A DNA stretch of 64,000 bases from JAOZHU01 sp964632845. Its GTDB lineage: Archaea > Thermoproteota > Bathyarchaeia > Bathyarchaeales > Bathycorpusculaceae. How positions within the stretch are numbered: the first letter of the stretch is position 1; every line of letters starts with the position of its first letter. Below the pieces are notes generated by a model. That model saw nothing but the letters and a program-made list of their open reading frames with translations, did not search any database and was not told where the DNA came from. Position numbers and translations under genes: made by a program. Location: assembly GCA_964632845.1 (NCBI GenBank), contig CAZWDU010000005.1, forward strand, positions 81,121-145,120. Reading direction: 5' to 3'. Shown piece by piece: positions 1 to 8,416 of the stretch.

Positions 1-786
1 CAACTGCTCTATGCGCGTTTTTACTTGAGCGAAGTCTGGTCCTTCGCCGACGACGAGAAAAACCAATCGTGGGTTTTTCTTTATTGCTATGTGTGCACTG
101 TCGATTAAAGTGTCTACTCCGTTTTTGTACACAAGCCTTCTAACGGTTATGACAACAACCGCGTTCTTGGGAATCCCCAGTTTTTTTCTAACAGCGTCTT
201 TCGCGCCTGCTAAAGGTTTAAACCGTTCCATGTCAACGCCGTTGTACAGCACTGTTATCTTTTCTGGGTCTGCGCCTAAACTTGAAACGTAGCGCTTTGT
301 CGCGTTGCTGACGACAAGTATTTTGTCAGCATGCTTCAAAACAGCCTTGCCGACAGCGAGGTCGTTTAGCCGTTCAACGGTGTCCCAGAAGCGTCCGTAC
401 TTGATGAACGTGTTGTGCTGCGTGAGCACGAATGGTTTGGCGTATTTTTTTGCAAGTTTGGCTGCGAGTAAAGAGGAAAGGTAGGGGTGACCGTGCGCGT
501 GAATCAGGTCGCTGGATTTGACTGATTCCAGAAAAGTTTTGTAGCTGGTTACGTTGAGCACTGGATAGGGAATTCCCAGCCTGAAGCCGATGCTTAGCGA
601 ATCGTAGCATCTGACGTTTATCCCGTCATAGCGGTATTGTTTGGCGGTGTTGATTCTGTTTGTCAGCACCATGAGCTCAAACTGTTTTCGGAGCAGCCGT
701 TTGCTCTGCTCGTAGACTACTCGTTCTATTCCGCCGACGTGAGGCAGAAAAGTATGCGTGACGACGCACAGTTTGGTTGGCGCCAT
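1..786 (-). CDS. Glycosyltransferase family 4 (GT-B), 3' end outside window
   Basis: The reading frame is open from an ATG at 786 to the window edge (262 codons, no stop), so the gene is cut at its C-terminus. The N-terminus has the GT-B pattern VVTHTFLPHVGGIERVV, where the GGIE loop binds donor phosphate. DLIHAHGHP follows, and the start of the donor-binding domain shows NGVDMERFKP and VVITVRRLVYKNGVD. Known members transfer sugars from nucleotide-sugars to lipids or glycans on the cytoplasmic face of the membrane. The acceptor cannot be read from sequence. A TATA-like stretch lies near 817-827 on the minus strand. It may be linked functionally to the N-glycosylation genes at 36-40 kb, but this is inference. 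Confidence 0.9.
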   Translation of the reverse strand, partial: MAPTKLCVVTHTFLPHVGGIERVVYEQSKRLLRKQFELMVLTNRINTAKQYRYDGINVRCYDSLSIGFRLGIPYPVLNVTSYKTFLESVKSSDLIHAHGHPYLSSLLAAKLAKKYAKPFVLTQHNTFIKYGRFWDTVERLNDLAVGKAVLKHADKILVVSNATKRYVSSLGADPEKITVLYNGVDMERFKPLAGAKDAVRKKLGIPKNAVVVITVRRLVYKNGVDTLIDSAHIAIKKNPRLVFLVVGEGPDFAQVKTRIEQL

Positions 787-940
787 GGTGCCCACTGCGT
801 AAACTCCACAACCCAAACTATTATAATCTTATGGTGCTCAGGCTTTTCCAGCGTAGAAGCACAGTTTTTATAAGCTACGCTTAATTGACGTATCAATCGG
901 CTTAAACTTCCAACAAGCACAAGTTAGGAGGAAACAACAG

Positions 941-1603
941 CTGAACGTAATCATCGGCGGCGGAAAATACGGATGCTACGCAATCGAGCACCTAAGGCAG
1001 AAACACAAAAGCTTCGTGGTAGTGGATATTGACCCAAACTGTCTCGCAGCTAACCAGTTCAAACTGAAGCCTTCGGAGCACGTTGCCGCTGAAGGCGAAT
1101 ATTTCATTCACGGCGAACTCCCGAAAGCGCTGGAGCTGATAGAACAGTTGAAGCCCGAATACGTGTTTCCCACCGCGCCAGTGCACATCGCTGCGGACCT
1201 AGCGAAAATCAAGTTCAAGCTTGAGCCATGGAGCGAAGCCATAAACCCGATACTCGCTAAACTGCCCCCTGTGGTTGTGCTGTACGCGGGAAGAGGCAAA
1301 ATCATCGCCAGCTTCAACAGAGACCACGATTGCATAGACAAATGCGTCATGCCCCAAGTCTGTCCTTCTTCGCAGATAAAGAAACCCTGCACCATGACTG
1401 AGCTAATGCGATTCGCCAGCCCCGAAGCCTGCATCCTAATCAGCTATTCAATGGCCCCAGGAATGGGCGCACTCAAAGGCAGCGAATTGCTGGAGTTTTT
1501 TGACTGGGCAAAAAAGAAAGACAAGTTTATCGTCGCCACAACCTGCGACTGCCACGGAGTCGTAAACGCATACCAAAAACAACACAACAAGACCGAGAAA
1601 TAA
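941..1603 (+). CDS. Rossmann-fold NAD-binding-like protein with a cysteine cluster, probable CTG start
   Basis: I do not recognise a named family. The N-terminus is a dinucleotide-binding beta-alpha-beta unit (NVIIGGGKYGCYAIEHL, then an acidic strand end VVVDIDPN), as in TrkA-N or siroheme-synthase-like proteins. Near residues 127-142 is a cysteine/histidine cluster (HDC-x3-C-x4-C-x6-C) that may bind a metal or an Fe-S cluster, and TTCDCHG lies near the C-terminus. The only standard start in frame (GTG 1016) would delete the GGGKYG loop. A strong TAGGAGG sits at 925-931, nine bases before a CTG at 941 that gives LNVIIGGG, so I place the start there. Product about 220 residues, function unknown. 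Confidence 0.75.
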   Translation: MNVIIGGGKYGCYAIEHLRQKHKSFVVVDIDPNCLAANQFKLKPSEHVAAEGEYFIHGELPKALELIEQLKPEYVFPTAPVHIAADLAKIKFKLEPWSEAINPILAKLPPVVVLYAGRGKIIASFNRDHDCIDKCVMPQVCPSSQIKKPCTMTELMRFASPEACILISYSMAPGMGALKGSELLEFFDWAKKKDKFIVATTCDCHGVVNAYQKQHNKTEK

Positions 1604-1758
1604 ACCAACATGCACACGGCAGCCATAGTGCGCCAGCATATTTGGAGCTTAATAGAAACTCATTGCAGCAACCAGTAGAGGGACCTATCCCGCAACACTC
1701 TCAGCAGAAAGCCTATTTATAGAGGGCGTATAAGTTTTCCCGGGCACTAGAGAGTAAG

Positions 1759-2232
1759 CTATTTCCTATTCCTAAACGCTCGCGTGTACACGTTCGATGA
1801 AACACCCGCAACTAAACCACCAATAGCATCATTCGTAAGCGGACCAAGCTTCTTCAAAATCCCAGGCTTAGCCTGATCAAACCGCGTAAACTCAAAAACA
1901 CCCCTCACTCCGGCAAGATAATTAGCTATAGCCAAACCCAGCAGCTCATCAGCCACCAATCCTGGTCTCCCCATAAACCGCTCTATAGATAAACCAGGAA
2001 TCAACCCTTTCTCAGCATCTTCCTGCGCTCGAAAACAAGCAACCTCCAAAGTGGCAACATTTACATCCGACAACGCATCAAGAAACTCTTCCCGCAGCAT
2101 TTCAGCAGCAGCCTCTTCAGTGTCCAATCCAGGATGCGGCACAAAAAGCTCAAGCGCTGTTTCCACAAGGTCCTGCAGAGTTATGCCTTTTTCCTCTAAA
2201 TACTTCAACAAAGCTGGCGTTTCCGCGTTCAT
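1759..2232 (-). CDS. cobZ: Alpha-ribazole phosphatase, PgpA-type (CobZ-like)
   Basis: This 157-residue protein matches the phosphatidylglycerophosphatase A fold seen in archaeal CobZ: a conserved GLAIANYLAGVRGVFEFTRF segment followed by KPGILKKLGPLTNDAIGG. CobZ removes the 5'-phosphate from alpha-ribazole phosphate or adenosylcobalamin 5'-phosphate, the last step of nucleotide loop assembly. It lies divergent to btuF-btuC-btuD and close to cobT, cobS and cobY, which favours CobZ over a lipid phosphatase. The frame stays open to 2322, but I prefer the ATG at 2232 (MNAETPALLKYL) because it gives the usual family length and leaves room for a promoter region shared with btuF. Confidence 0.8.
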   Translation of the reverse strand: MNAETPALLKYLEEKGITLQDLVETALELFVPHPGLDTEEAAAEMLREEFLDALSDVNVATLEVACFRAQEDAEKGLIPGLSIERFMGRPGLVADELLGLAIANYLAGVRGVFEFTRFDQAKPGILKKLGPLTNDAIGGLVAGVSSNVYTRAFRNRK

Positions 2233-2284
2233 ATCAATCAGCACTTGTCTTACGCTGGAGTTTATTTTAAGTGTTGCGTGTATT

Positions 2285-2330
2285 CGGAAAGTTTTATAAG
2301 AGTGTATGGATAGACCATCCAATTGAACAG
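2285..2330. promoter_or_regulatory. Divergent cobZ/btuF promoter region with small dyad
   Basis: An AGTTTTATAAGAG stretch (about 2288-2300) can serve as a TATA element for btuF (ATG 2342) and is nearly symmetric, so it may also serve cobZ. Just downstream lies the short dyad TGGAT-N5-ATCCA. No cobalamin riboswitch is visible. Seen in sequence; the function is inferred. Confidence 0.35.
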
Positions 2331-2341
2331 GGGATTAAAAG

Positions 2342-3373
2342 ATGAATACTAAATACGTAATCGCAACCGTAGCCATAATCGCTCTAATAGCCTCCGCAGC
2401 ATTCATCTATGTTTACTACGAAGGACAAAACACAACACAGCCTTCACCTTCACCCAGCTCCTCACCCACCTCCTCACCCACAGTCCCACCTACACCAACC
2501 GCCGAACAACTCGAAGCTCTACACAACCTAGTAGATGACACAGGATACGTCACAAGCCTAGATGCTTTTCCCACCAAAATCATCTCACTTGCACCAAGCA
2601 CCACAGAAATCGTGTTCGCCTTAGACTTAGACGACAGAGTTGTAGCAGTCAGCAGCTACTGCGACTACCCATACAACTTCTCAGCCTGGGTTGAAGCCGG
2701 CAACATGTCAAGTATCGGCGACTTCAACGACCCGAACATGGAAGTAATTGCTTCACTCGAACCAGACTTGATCATCGCCACTGCAGGAGTTCAAGGCCCA
2801 ACTATTGGAACTTTGCGGGATTTAGGCTATAACGTCTTAGTGCTAAACCCAGCCAGCATTAACGGTGTTCTGCAAAATATCGAACTCATCGGCAACGCAA
2901 CGGGCAAAAATACAGAAGCAACGACGCTAATTGCCAACATCAACAACAGAATTAACGCTGTGGTCAACACGGTAGCTGGTGCAGCTGAACCGAAAGTTTA
3001 CTATGAGGTTTGGTACGACCCAACTTCACTATGGACTGCTGGCGCAAAAGCATGGCAGAACGAGCTTATAGAGAAAGCTGGCGGCATTAACATATTCAAC
3101 GACCAAGACATAGACTATTTCCAGTCAAGCGCCGAAGCCGTTATTGAACGAAATCCCGATGTAATCCTGCTGCCTGAAGAGGGCATGGGAAAAGGGGAAC
3201 CATTTTGGGGGAATTTAACCGCCGTTAAAGAGCGACCTGGTTGGGCTTCAATAAGCGCTATACAGAATGACAGGCTATGTACGGTTGATTCGAACACTAT
3301 TGCTAGGGCAGGACCAAGAGTTGCGGATATTATTGAGGACTTGGCTGAAGCGTTTCATCCAGAACTCTTTTAA
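2342..3373 (+). CDS. btuF: Corrinoid ABC transporter substrate-binding protein
   Basis: 343 residues. One N-terminal membrane segment (about residues 5-25) is followed by a low-complexity Pro/Ser/Thr linker (about 33-57), typical of archaeal surface anchoring, then the bilobed periplasmic-binding domain. The domain opens with KIISLAPSTTEIVFALDL and has the rest of the FecB/BtuF pattern (DLIIATAGVQ, ERNPDVILLPEE, RAGPRVADI). There is no lipobox cysteine, so the protein is held by the helix. It captures cobalamin or cobinamide outside the cell and delivers it to BtuC. It is the first gene of a tight row with btuC and btuD and neighbours cobT/cobS/cobY, so corrinoid is a better guess than siderophore. 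Confidence 0.88.
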   Translation: MNTKYVIATVAIIALIASAAFIYVYYEGQNTTQPSPSPSSSPTSSPTVPPTPTAEQLEALHNLVDDTGYVTSLDAFPTKIISLAPSTTEIVFALDLDDRVVAVSSYCDYPYNFSAWVEAGNMSSIGDFNDPNMEVIASLEPDLIIATAGVQGPTIGTLRDLGYNVLVLNPASINGVLQNIELIGNATGKNTEATTLIANINNRINAVVNTVAGAAEPKVYYEVWYDPTSLWTAGAKAWQNELIEKAGGINIFNDQDIDYFQSSAEAVIERNPDVILLPEEGMGKGEPFWGNLTAVKERPGWASISAIQNDRLCTVDSNTIARAGPRVADIIEDLAEAFHPELF

Positions 3374-3393
3374 ACCACTCCCACTTTTTTTGT

Positions 3394-4491
3394 GTGACTA
3401 CAATGAGTAACGATGAAGTTGAAGGCACTTATTTTCGGCGTACTTCACGATGGCAACTCATAATAATCCTGCTAATTGTAGCCTTATTCGTAACCGTTTT
3501 GATATCACTGAACGTCGGCTACGCCCAAATTCCCTTCCAAAACATCCTCGCAATACTAGGCAAGCAGATTCCAGGTATAGAGAGTTTAGTTGACCCGTCA
3601 ATGGTTCTATCTAAGGACGTTGGAATTATTCTCCAAATACGCTTGCCACGAATCATAGCCGGAGTTGTGGTTGGCGCCGCTTTAGCCGCGTCAGGCGTTG
3701 TGTACCAAGGCGTGTTCAAGAATCCCATGGCTGACTCTTACGTGTTAGGCGTGTCGGCTGGAGCAGCTGTAGGCGCTTCCTTTTCCATACTATTTGGCAC
3801 TGGCTTCACCTTTCTCGGGTTACGCCTTGTGCAGGTAGCTGCGTTCATCGGCGCGTTGTTCGCCATGTTCTTGGTTTATAACATTTCCCGCGTTGGCTCA
3901 AGGGTTCCAGTGACCACTTTGCTGCTTTGTGGGATAGCAGTAAACTTTTTCCTGTATGCCGTAGTTGCTCTTTTAGAGGTTATAGCTGGCGACGAGCTTC
4001 ATGCTATAGTGTTTTGGCTTATAGGCGGTTTTTCAAATGTTCTGTGGGCGGACATTTGGGCAGTGCTGCCGTTCATCATAATAGGCATTGTAGTTTCGTA
4101 TTTTTATGCTCGCGACTTAAACTTGCTTGCTTTGGGCGAAGACCAAGCTCAGCATCTAGGTGTAAACGTTGAGCGCGTGAAACAGATACTGCTGGTGTTT
4201 GCTTCTATGGTAACTGCGGCTGCTGTTTCCCTCAGCGGCTTAGTGGGCTTCGTTGGCTTAATGGTACCGCACATAACTAGACTAGTTATTGGTCCTGACC
4301 ACCGCATTCTTTTTCCAGCCTCAACCATCGTTGGCGCAATTTTTCTAGTGGTTTGCGATGCTATCGCAAGAGTTATTGCGACGCCGTTTGCTTCGACGCT
4401 GGAATTGCCCGTTGGCATAGTTACCATGCTTGCTGGCGCACCGTTCTTTATTCTCCTGTTCAGAAAGAAAAAACAGAGCTACGCGCTGTAA
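3394..4491 (+). CDS. btuC: Corrinoid ABC transporter permease (FecCD family)
   Basis: 365 residues with about ten hydrophobic helices. It carries the FecCD signatures RLPRIIAGVVVGAALAASG near the N-terminus, KNPMADSYVLGVSAGA, and the coupling-helix region ALGEDQAQHLGVNV followed by GFVGLMVPHITR. It forms the membrane channel of the BtuFCD importer as a homodimer. The start is GTG 3394 or ATG 3403; the region 3374-3393 is the only gap to btuF. It is followed 19 bases later by the ATPase gene, so the three are very probably co-transcribed. Confidence 0.92.
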   Translation: MTTMSNDEVEGTYFRRTSRWQLIIILLIVALFVTVLISLNVGYAQIPFQNILAILGKQIPGIESLVDPSMVLSKDVGIILQIRLPRIIAGVVVGAALAASGVVYQGVFKNPMADSYVLGVSAGAAVGASFSILFGTGFTFLGLRLVQVAAFIGALFAMFLVYNISRVGSRVPVTTLLLCGIAVNFFLYAVVALLEVIAGDELHAIVFWLIGGFSNVLWADIWAVLPFIIIGIVVSYFYARDLNLLALGEDQAQHLGVNVERVKQILLVFASMVTAAAVSLSGLVGFVGLMVPHITRLVIGPDHRILFPASTIVGAIFLVVCDAIARVIATPFASTLELPVGIVTMLAGAPFFILLFRKKKQSYAL

Positions 4492-4510
4492 GAGGTGATG
4501 ACTGCTGGTA

Positions 4511-5863
4511 TTGTTAGATGTGGATGGCGTTGAATGCTGCTATGGCTCTGTCAAGGTTCTGGAAGACGTGAGCCTTACAGTGAAGGAAGGCGACTTTGTT
4601 GGAATACTTGGACCTAACGGCTCTGGAAAAACTACTCTGCTCAAAAGCATAAGCAGAACCCTCAAACCGCACAGAGGCGCGATTTTACTTAATGAGGCGG
4701 ATATTTACTCTCTTAAAAGTGTGGATGTTGCCAAGCAATTAGCCGTAGTGCCTCAGGACAGCAATATCGGCTTCAGTTTCGCCGCGTTAGATGTTGTTCT
4801 GATGGGGCGGAACCCGCACATGACGCGGTTTCAAATGGAAAGCAGCAAAGACATGGCTATCGCGCGGAAAGCTATGATGCTGACCAACACTTGGCAGTTT
4901 GCGGAACGTCCGATTAACGAGCTTAGTGGCGGCGAAAAGCAACGCGTGATAATTGCGCGTGCGTTGGCTCAGGAACCAAAGATTCTGCTGTTGGATGAGC
5001 CTTTGACACATTTGGACATAATTAACCAGTTGGAAATTATGGATCTTGTGAAGGCGCTTTGCGTGAAGGAGAAGCTGATTGTTCTGGCGGTTTTTCACGA
5101 CTTGAATTTAGCTGCGCGCTACTGCACTTCGGCTGTGATGCTCAAGAAGGGCAAGATATCTGCGGCTGGAAGCATAGCTGAAGTGTTGACTAGTGAAAAC
5201 ATAAAGGGCGTTTTTAACGTTGACGCGATAGTGCAGAGGCATTTGGTTACTAACTCCGTTTTTGTTATTCCGTTGTCACCTCAGAAGCCTTCGCAGTCTA
5301 GGAAGTGCGCGGTTCATTTGATATGTGGTGCGGGAACTGGAACTGCGCTTATGAAGGTTCTTTTGGATGAAGGCTACAGCGTTACTGCTGGAGTTCTTAA
5401 TGTGTTGGATACTGATTTTGAGACCGCACAGTTTTTGAAGATTCCAGTTACATCTGAAGCGCCGTTTTCTCCAATAACTGAAAAAACCCATAAAGCCAAT
5501 TTAGATATGATTCGCAAGGCAAGTATTGTAGTGTTGACTTCGGTTCCGTTTGGCTATGGCAACTTTCAGAATTTGGAGGCTGCAGAAGCGGCTGTGTCTC
5601 AGGAAGTGCCCACGTTCATCATCGAAGAAGTGCCTATAGAAAGCCGAGATTTCACTGAGGGGAAAGCGGCGAAGTTGTTTTTGAAGTTGAAGAAGATGGG
5701 TGCTGTGCCTGTTAAGAACCAGACTGAGCTTTTAGAGGTGCTTCACGTGTCTGCGGAAAAGTTGAACATTGCGAAAAACAGCACAGCCAAATTGCTTGAT
5801 CACCTGAAACCTGAAGAACAATCACAAGAAACGAAAGCAAGGTGTAAAGGTGAAAAAACCTGA
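4511..5863 (+). CDS. btuD: Corrinoid ABC transporter ATPase with extra C-terminal domain
   Basis: Residues 1 to about 250 are a complete FecE/BtuD-type ATPase: Walker A GPNGSGKTT, Q-loop VPQDS, signature LSGGEKQR, Walker B ILLLDEP and switch FHDLN. It powers BtuC. The remaining roughly 190 residues form a separate alpha/beta domain starting HLICGAGTGTALMKVLLDEG, with ITEKTHKANLDMIRKA and VVLTSVPFGYGN later. This extension is not CbiZ by its motifs, and I know no assigned role. The start is uncertain: TTG 4511 is used here, but CTG 4502 or 4505 lie closer to the GAGGTGA at 4492-4498. The 3' end overlaps the reading frame of the next gene. Confidence 0.9.
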   Translation: MLDVDGVECCYGSVKVLEDVSLTVKEGDFVGILGPNGSGKTTLLKSISRTLKPHRGAILLNEADIYSLKSVDVAKQLAVVPQDSNIGFSFAALDVVLMGRNPHMTRFQMESSKDMAIARKAMMLTNTWQFAERPINELSGGEKQRVIIARALAQEPKILLLDEPLTHLDIINQLEIMDLVKALCVKEKLIVLAVFHDLNLAARYCTSAVMLKKGKISAAGSIAEVLTSENIKGVFNVDAIVQRHLVTNSVFVIPLSPQKPSQSRKCAVHLICGAGTGTALMKVLLDEGYSVTAGVLNVLDTDFETAQFLKIPVTSEAPFSPITEKTHKANLDMIRKASIVVLTSVPFGYGNFQNLEAAEAAVSQEVPTFIIEEVPIESRDFTEGKAAKLFLKLKKMGAVPVKNQTELLEVLHVSAEKLNIAKNSTAKLLDHLKPEEQSQETKARCKGEKT

Positions 5864-5876
5864 AGGAGGAAAAAAT

Positions 5877-6539
5877 ATGAAAGTTGTGGCTTCATGGAGC
5901 GGAGGAAAAGACAGTTGCTTCGCATGTTACAAGGCGATTCAAGAAGGTTACGATGTGGCTCAGCTTCTGATCATGATGTGCAATCCAAGCGAATCGAACT
6001 TCCACATGATAAGCGCTGAACTGCTGGATGCACAATCTCAATCCATCGGAATCCCCATACTCAAGCAGGTAACTACCCCGAACACCTACGAGAAAGACTT
6101 CACAAAAGTACTGTCGCAAATGAAAGCTAAGGGCATGGATGGTATAGTGACTGGAGATGTCTACGATGTTGCTTTGCATGAGGCAGGCTGGCTAGACCGC
6201 ATTTGCGAGGCAGTGGGTTTAGCGCCAGTGCGACCGTTATGGCATCACGATACGCTGCAGATAATCAACGAGTTCATAGATGCTGGTTTCAAGGCAACCG
6301 TGGTCAGAACCAAAAACGAAGTATTGGGTGTGGAGTGGCTTGGAAGACAAGTGAACAAGCAGTTCTTAGCTGAACTTCCAGCGAATGTGGACCCATGCGG
6401 CGAAAACGGCGAGTTTCACACGTTTGTAACGGATGGACCAAACTTCAAAAACAGCATAGAGATTCTTGAAACGGAAACGACAACGTTAAATGGCTACGGA
6501 CGTTTAGAAATTAAACGCTTCAAAACTAAACCAAAATGA
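5877..6539 (+). CDS. Dph6/MJ0570-like ATP pyrophosphatase (adenine nucleotide alpha-hydrolase)
   Basis: 220 residues. The N-terminal PP-loop SWSGGKDSCFACY (about residues 6-18) marks an N-type ATP pyrophosphatase that adenylates a substrate carboxyl or carbonyl before attack by ammonia or sulfur. GDVYDVALHEAGWLDRICEA, RPLWHHDT and DPCGENGEFHTFV are typical of the diphthine-ammonia ligase superfamily. The ATG at 5877 has GGAGG eight bases upstream. In other organisms Dph6 amidates diphthine on elongation factor 2. Here the gene sits between btuD and cobT, so a role in corrinoid modification or salvage is possible. The family call is firm, the substrate is open. Confidence 0.85.
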   Translation: MKVVASWSGGKDSCFACYKAIQEGYDVAQLLIMMCNPSESNFHMISAELLDAQSQSIGIPILKQVTTPNTYEKDFTKVLSQMKAKGMDGIVTGDVYDVALHEAGWLDRICEAVGLAPVRPLWHHDTLQIINEFIDAGFKATVVRTKNEVLGVEWLGRQVNKQFLAELPANVDPCGENGEFHTFVTDGPNFKNSIEILETETTTLNGYGRLEIKRFKTKPK

Positions 6540-6553
6540 TAGGTAGTTAAAAA

Positions 6554-7654
6554 GTGAAAAGAATCTTCGACGTGCTGCTAGTTCAGAACGAGTTGAAAGG
6601 CGAAGCTTTCGTTGATGACATGCGCGGTAAAAAACCGTTATTTGTCTGCACGATAGCTACGACGGAAACTGCCAAGATACCCAGCATATCCGCAGCTGGG
6701 AAATACCCTGAATTCACGGATTACACGCCACCTGCAGACGCTGAGTTGCTTCTGCTGGGTAAATGCAAGTGCATCGCTGGCGTGCCTGTGACGCCTGAAG
6801 GGATACCTACACCAGCTTTGATAACGATGTCTGCTTTGCGACTTGCGGATATACCTGTGCTTGTTGCCAGTGGAGGGTTAAAAGTGAAGCCTCATGTGCC
6901 TTTTCTGGAGTTAGGCGGAAACCCAGGTAAAGACATCAAAACTGGCAATGCAGTTGAGAACGTTGAAGAAGTCATTCAGCGAGCAAAGATGGCTGGGGAA
7001 AGCTTGGCTAAGACTGCAGATTACCTTGTGATTGGAGAGAGTATTCCTGGCGGAACAACCACGGCGCTGGGTGTCCTGTTAGCTATGGGTGTAGACGCTG
7101 AAGGCAAAGTCAGTAGTAGTATGCCTGAAAATCCTCATGGGTTGAAAGTTGGAACTGTTAAGGCTGGGTTGGCTGCTGCGGGCGAAAGTTTTGGTAGTTT
7201 GGCAGAAAACCCCCTTAAGGCGATTGCTTGCGTGGGTGACCCTATGATGCCTGCGTTTGCGGGGTTAGTGATTGGTGCTGCTTCACAGGTTCCTGTTTTG
7301 ATGGCTGGCGGGACTCAGATGTGCGGCGTGTTAGCCATCGTTAACGCTTTGAAGCCTGATGTGCTATGCAATGTGGCTATTGGCACTACAAAGTGGGTTG
7401 TGAATGACCGTTCTTCTGACATTAGGAGTATTGTTGCTCAGATTGCAGATGTGCCTGTTTTGGCGGCTGACTTGGACTTTGGCTCTTCTCGTTTCAGCGG
7501 GTTAAAGGCTTATGAGCAAGGTGTTGTCAAAGAAGGTGTTGGCGCTGGTGGCGCTGCCATAGCGGCGATGGTTAAGTTGGAAGGTGCTGTGACTAAGGAG
7601 ATGCTGCTTAAGGAGATTGAGCGGGATTACGCGTTGTTGATGGAAACGAAGTGA
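6554..7654 (+). CDS. cobT: Nicotinate-nucleotide--base phosphoribosyltransferase (archaeal CobT type)
   Basis: 366 residues from GTG 6554, 14 bases after the Dph6-like gene. The sequence has the archaeal/cyanobacterial CobT pattern: GKCKCIAGVPVTPEGIPTPA, glycine-rich ESIPGGTTTALGVLLAMG, CVGDPMMPAFAGLVIGA and VLMAGGTQMCGVLAIVNAL. The enzyme moves phosphoribose from nicotinate mononucleotide to a lower-ligand base such as dimethylbenzimidazole, giving the alpha-riboside phosphate used by CobS. No phosphoribosyltransferase partner or base synthesis gene is visible here, so the lower base cannot be predicted. Confidence 0.9.
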   Translation: MKRIFDVLLVQNELKGEAFVDDMRGKKPLFVCTIATTETAKIPSISAAGKYPEFTDYTPPADAELLLLGKCKCIAGVPVTPEGIPTPALITMSALRLADIPVLVASGGLKVKPHVPFLELGGNPGKDIKTGNAVENVEEVIQRAKMAGESLAKTADYLVIGESIPGGTTTALGVLLAMGVDAEGKVSSSMPENPHGLKVGTVKAGLAAAGESFGSLAENPLKAIACVGDPMMPAFAGLVIGAASQVPVLMAGGTQMCGVLAIVNALKPDVLCNVAIGTTKWVVNDRSSDIRSIVAQIADVPVLAADLDFGSSRFSGLKAYEQGVVKEGVGAGGAAIAAMVKLEGAVTKEMLLKEIERDYALLMETK

Positions 7655-7663
7655 TGGGACGGG

Positions 7664-8416
7664 ATGCTTAAAGAGATTAAAAACCTCTTGTCTTTTCTCA
7701 CCGCTATCCCAATACGCATGGATAAGGACTGTTTGGCTGATTCTGCGAAATGCATGTTTCTCTTTCCCTTGGTAGGCGCGTTTCTTGGTTTGCTCGCTGG
7801 TGCGTTCGCTTGGGCGACTTCGCTTGTTCTTCCCGGCTTGGTGGTTGGCGCGTTAACGTTAGGCGTTTTGCTGCTGCTCACTGGACTACACCACACTGAT
7901 GGATTGTTGGATTTTGGTGACGGCGTAATGGCTCACGGCTCAGCGGAGCGGAAAATCGAGATTATGCATGACCAGTTAACTGGTGCTGGAGGCTTAAGCT
8001 TAGGAATCATGACGTTTTTGGTTACCGCTTTTGCTATTGCCGAGTTTGATAGTGGCGTCATAATTCAAAGCCTGATAGTAGCTGAGGTTTCAGCGAAGCT
8101 TGCCATGGTTGTTGCCACTTGGGCTGGAAGAGCCGTGCACACGGGCATGAATTCGCCTTTCATGGTGGCCATGCATGGCAAGTATGGCAACGTGCGTTTA
8201 ATTGCGGCTTTGGCTATTTCCGCTGTAATAGCTGTGCCTTTGCTGTGGTTGGCAGGCATAATTACTTTGTTGGCAGGCGTGATTGCGGGTTTAGTTATGG
8301 TCGGAATTGCGCATAAGCACTTCAACGGCGTGACAGGCGACGTGTTGGGTGCAACGAATGAGCTTGCGCGGATGGTTTCGCTGGTTGTTTTGTTGGCTGT
8401 GATGTTATGGGTGTAA
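7664..8416 (+). CDS. cobS: Adenosylcobinamide-GDP ribazoletransferase (cobalamin synthase)
   Basis: 250 residues, strongly hydrophobic with about six or seven membrane helices. The N-terminus LLSFLTAIPIRM and the acidic motif TGLHHTDGLLDFGDGVMAHG are CobS hallmarks; the aspartates bind Mg. NGVTGDVLGATNEL near the C-terminus is the second conserved motif. CobS joins adenosylcobinamide-GDP and alpha-ribazole (phosphate) at the membrane. Ten bases separate it from cobT, and its stop overlaps the start of cobY, which indicates translational coupling. Confidence 0.93.
   Translation: MLKEIKNLLSFLTAIPIRMDKDCLADSAKCMFLFPLVGAFLGLLAGAFAWATSLVLPGLVVGALTLGVLLLLTGLHHTDGLLDFGDGVMAHGSAERKIEIMHDQLTGAGGLSLGIMTFLVTAFAIAEFDSGVIIQSLIVAEVSAKLAMVVATWAGRAVHTGMNSPFMVAMHGKYGNVRLIAALAISAVIAVPLLWLAGIITLLAGVIAGLVMVGIAHKHFNGVTGDVLGATNELARMVSLVVLLAVMLWV

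Noticed and set aside
4511..5863. CbiZ fusion to BtuD
   Set aside because: The C-terminal domain lacks the CbiZ motifs (the conserved Asn/Thr-rich start and GTGTD segment).
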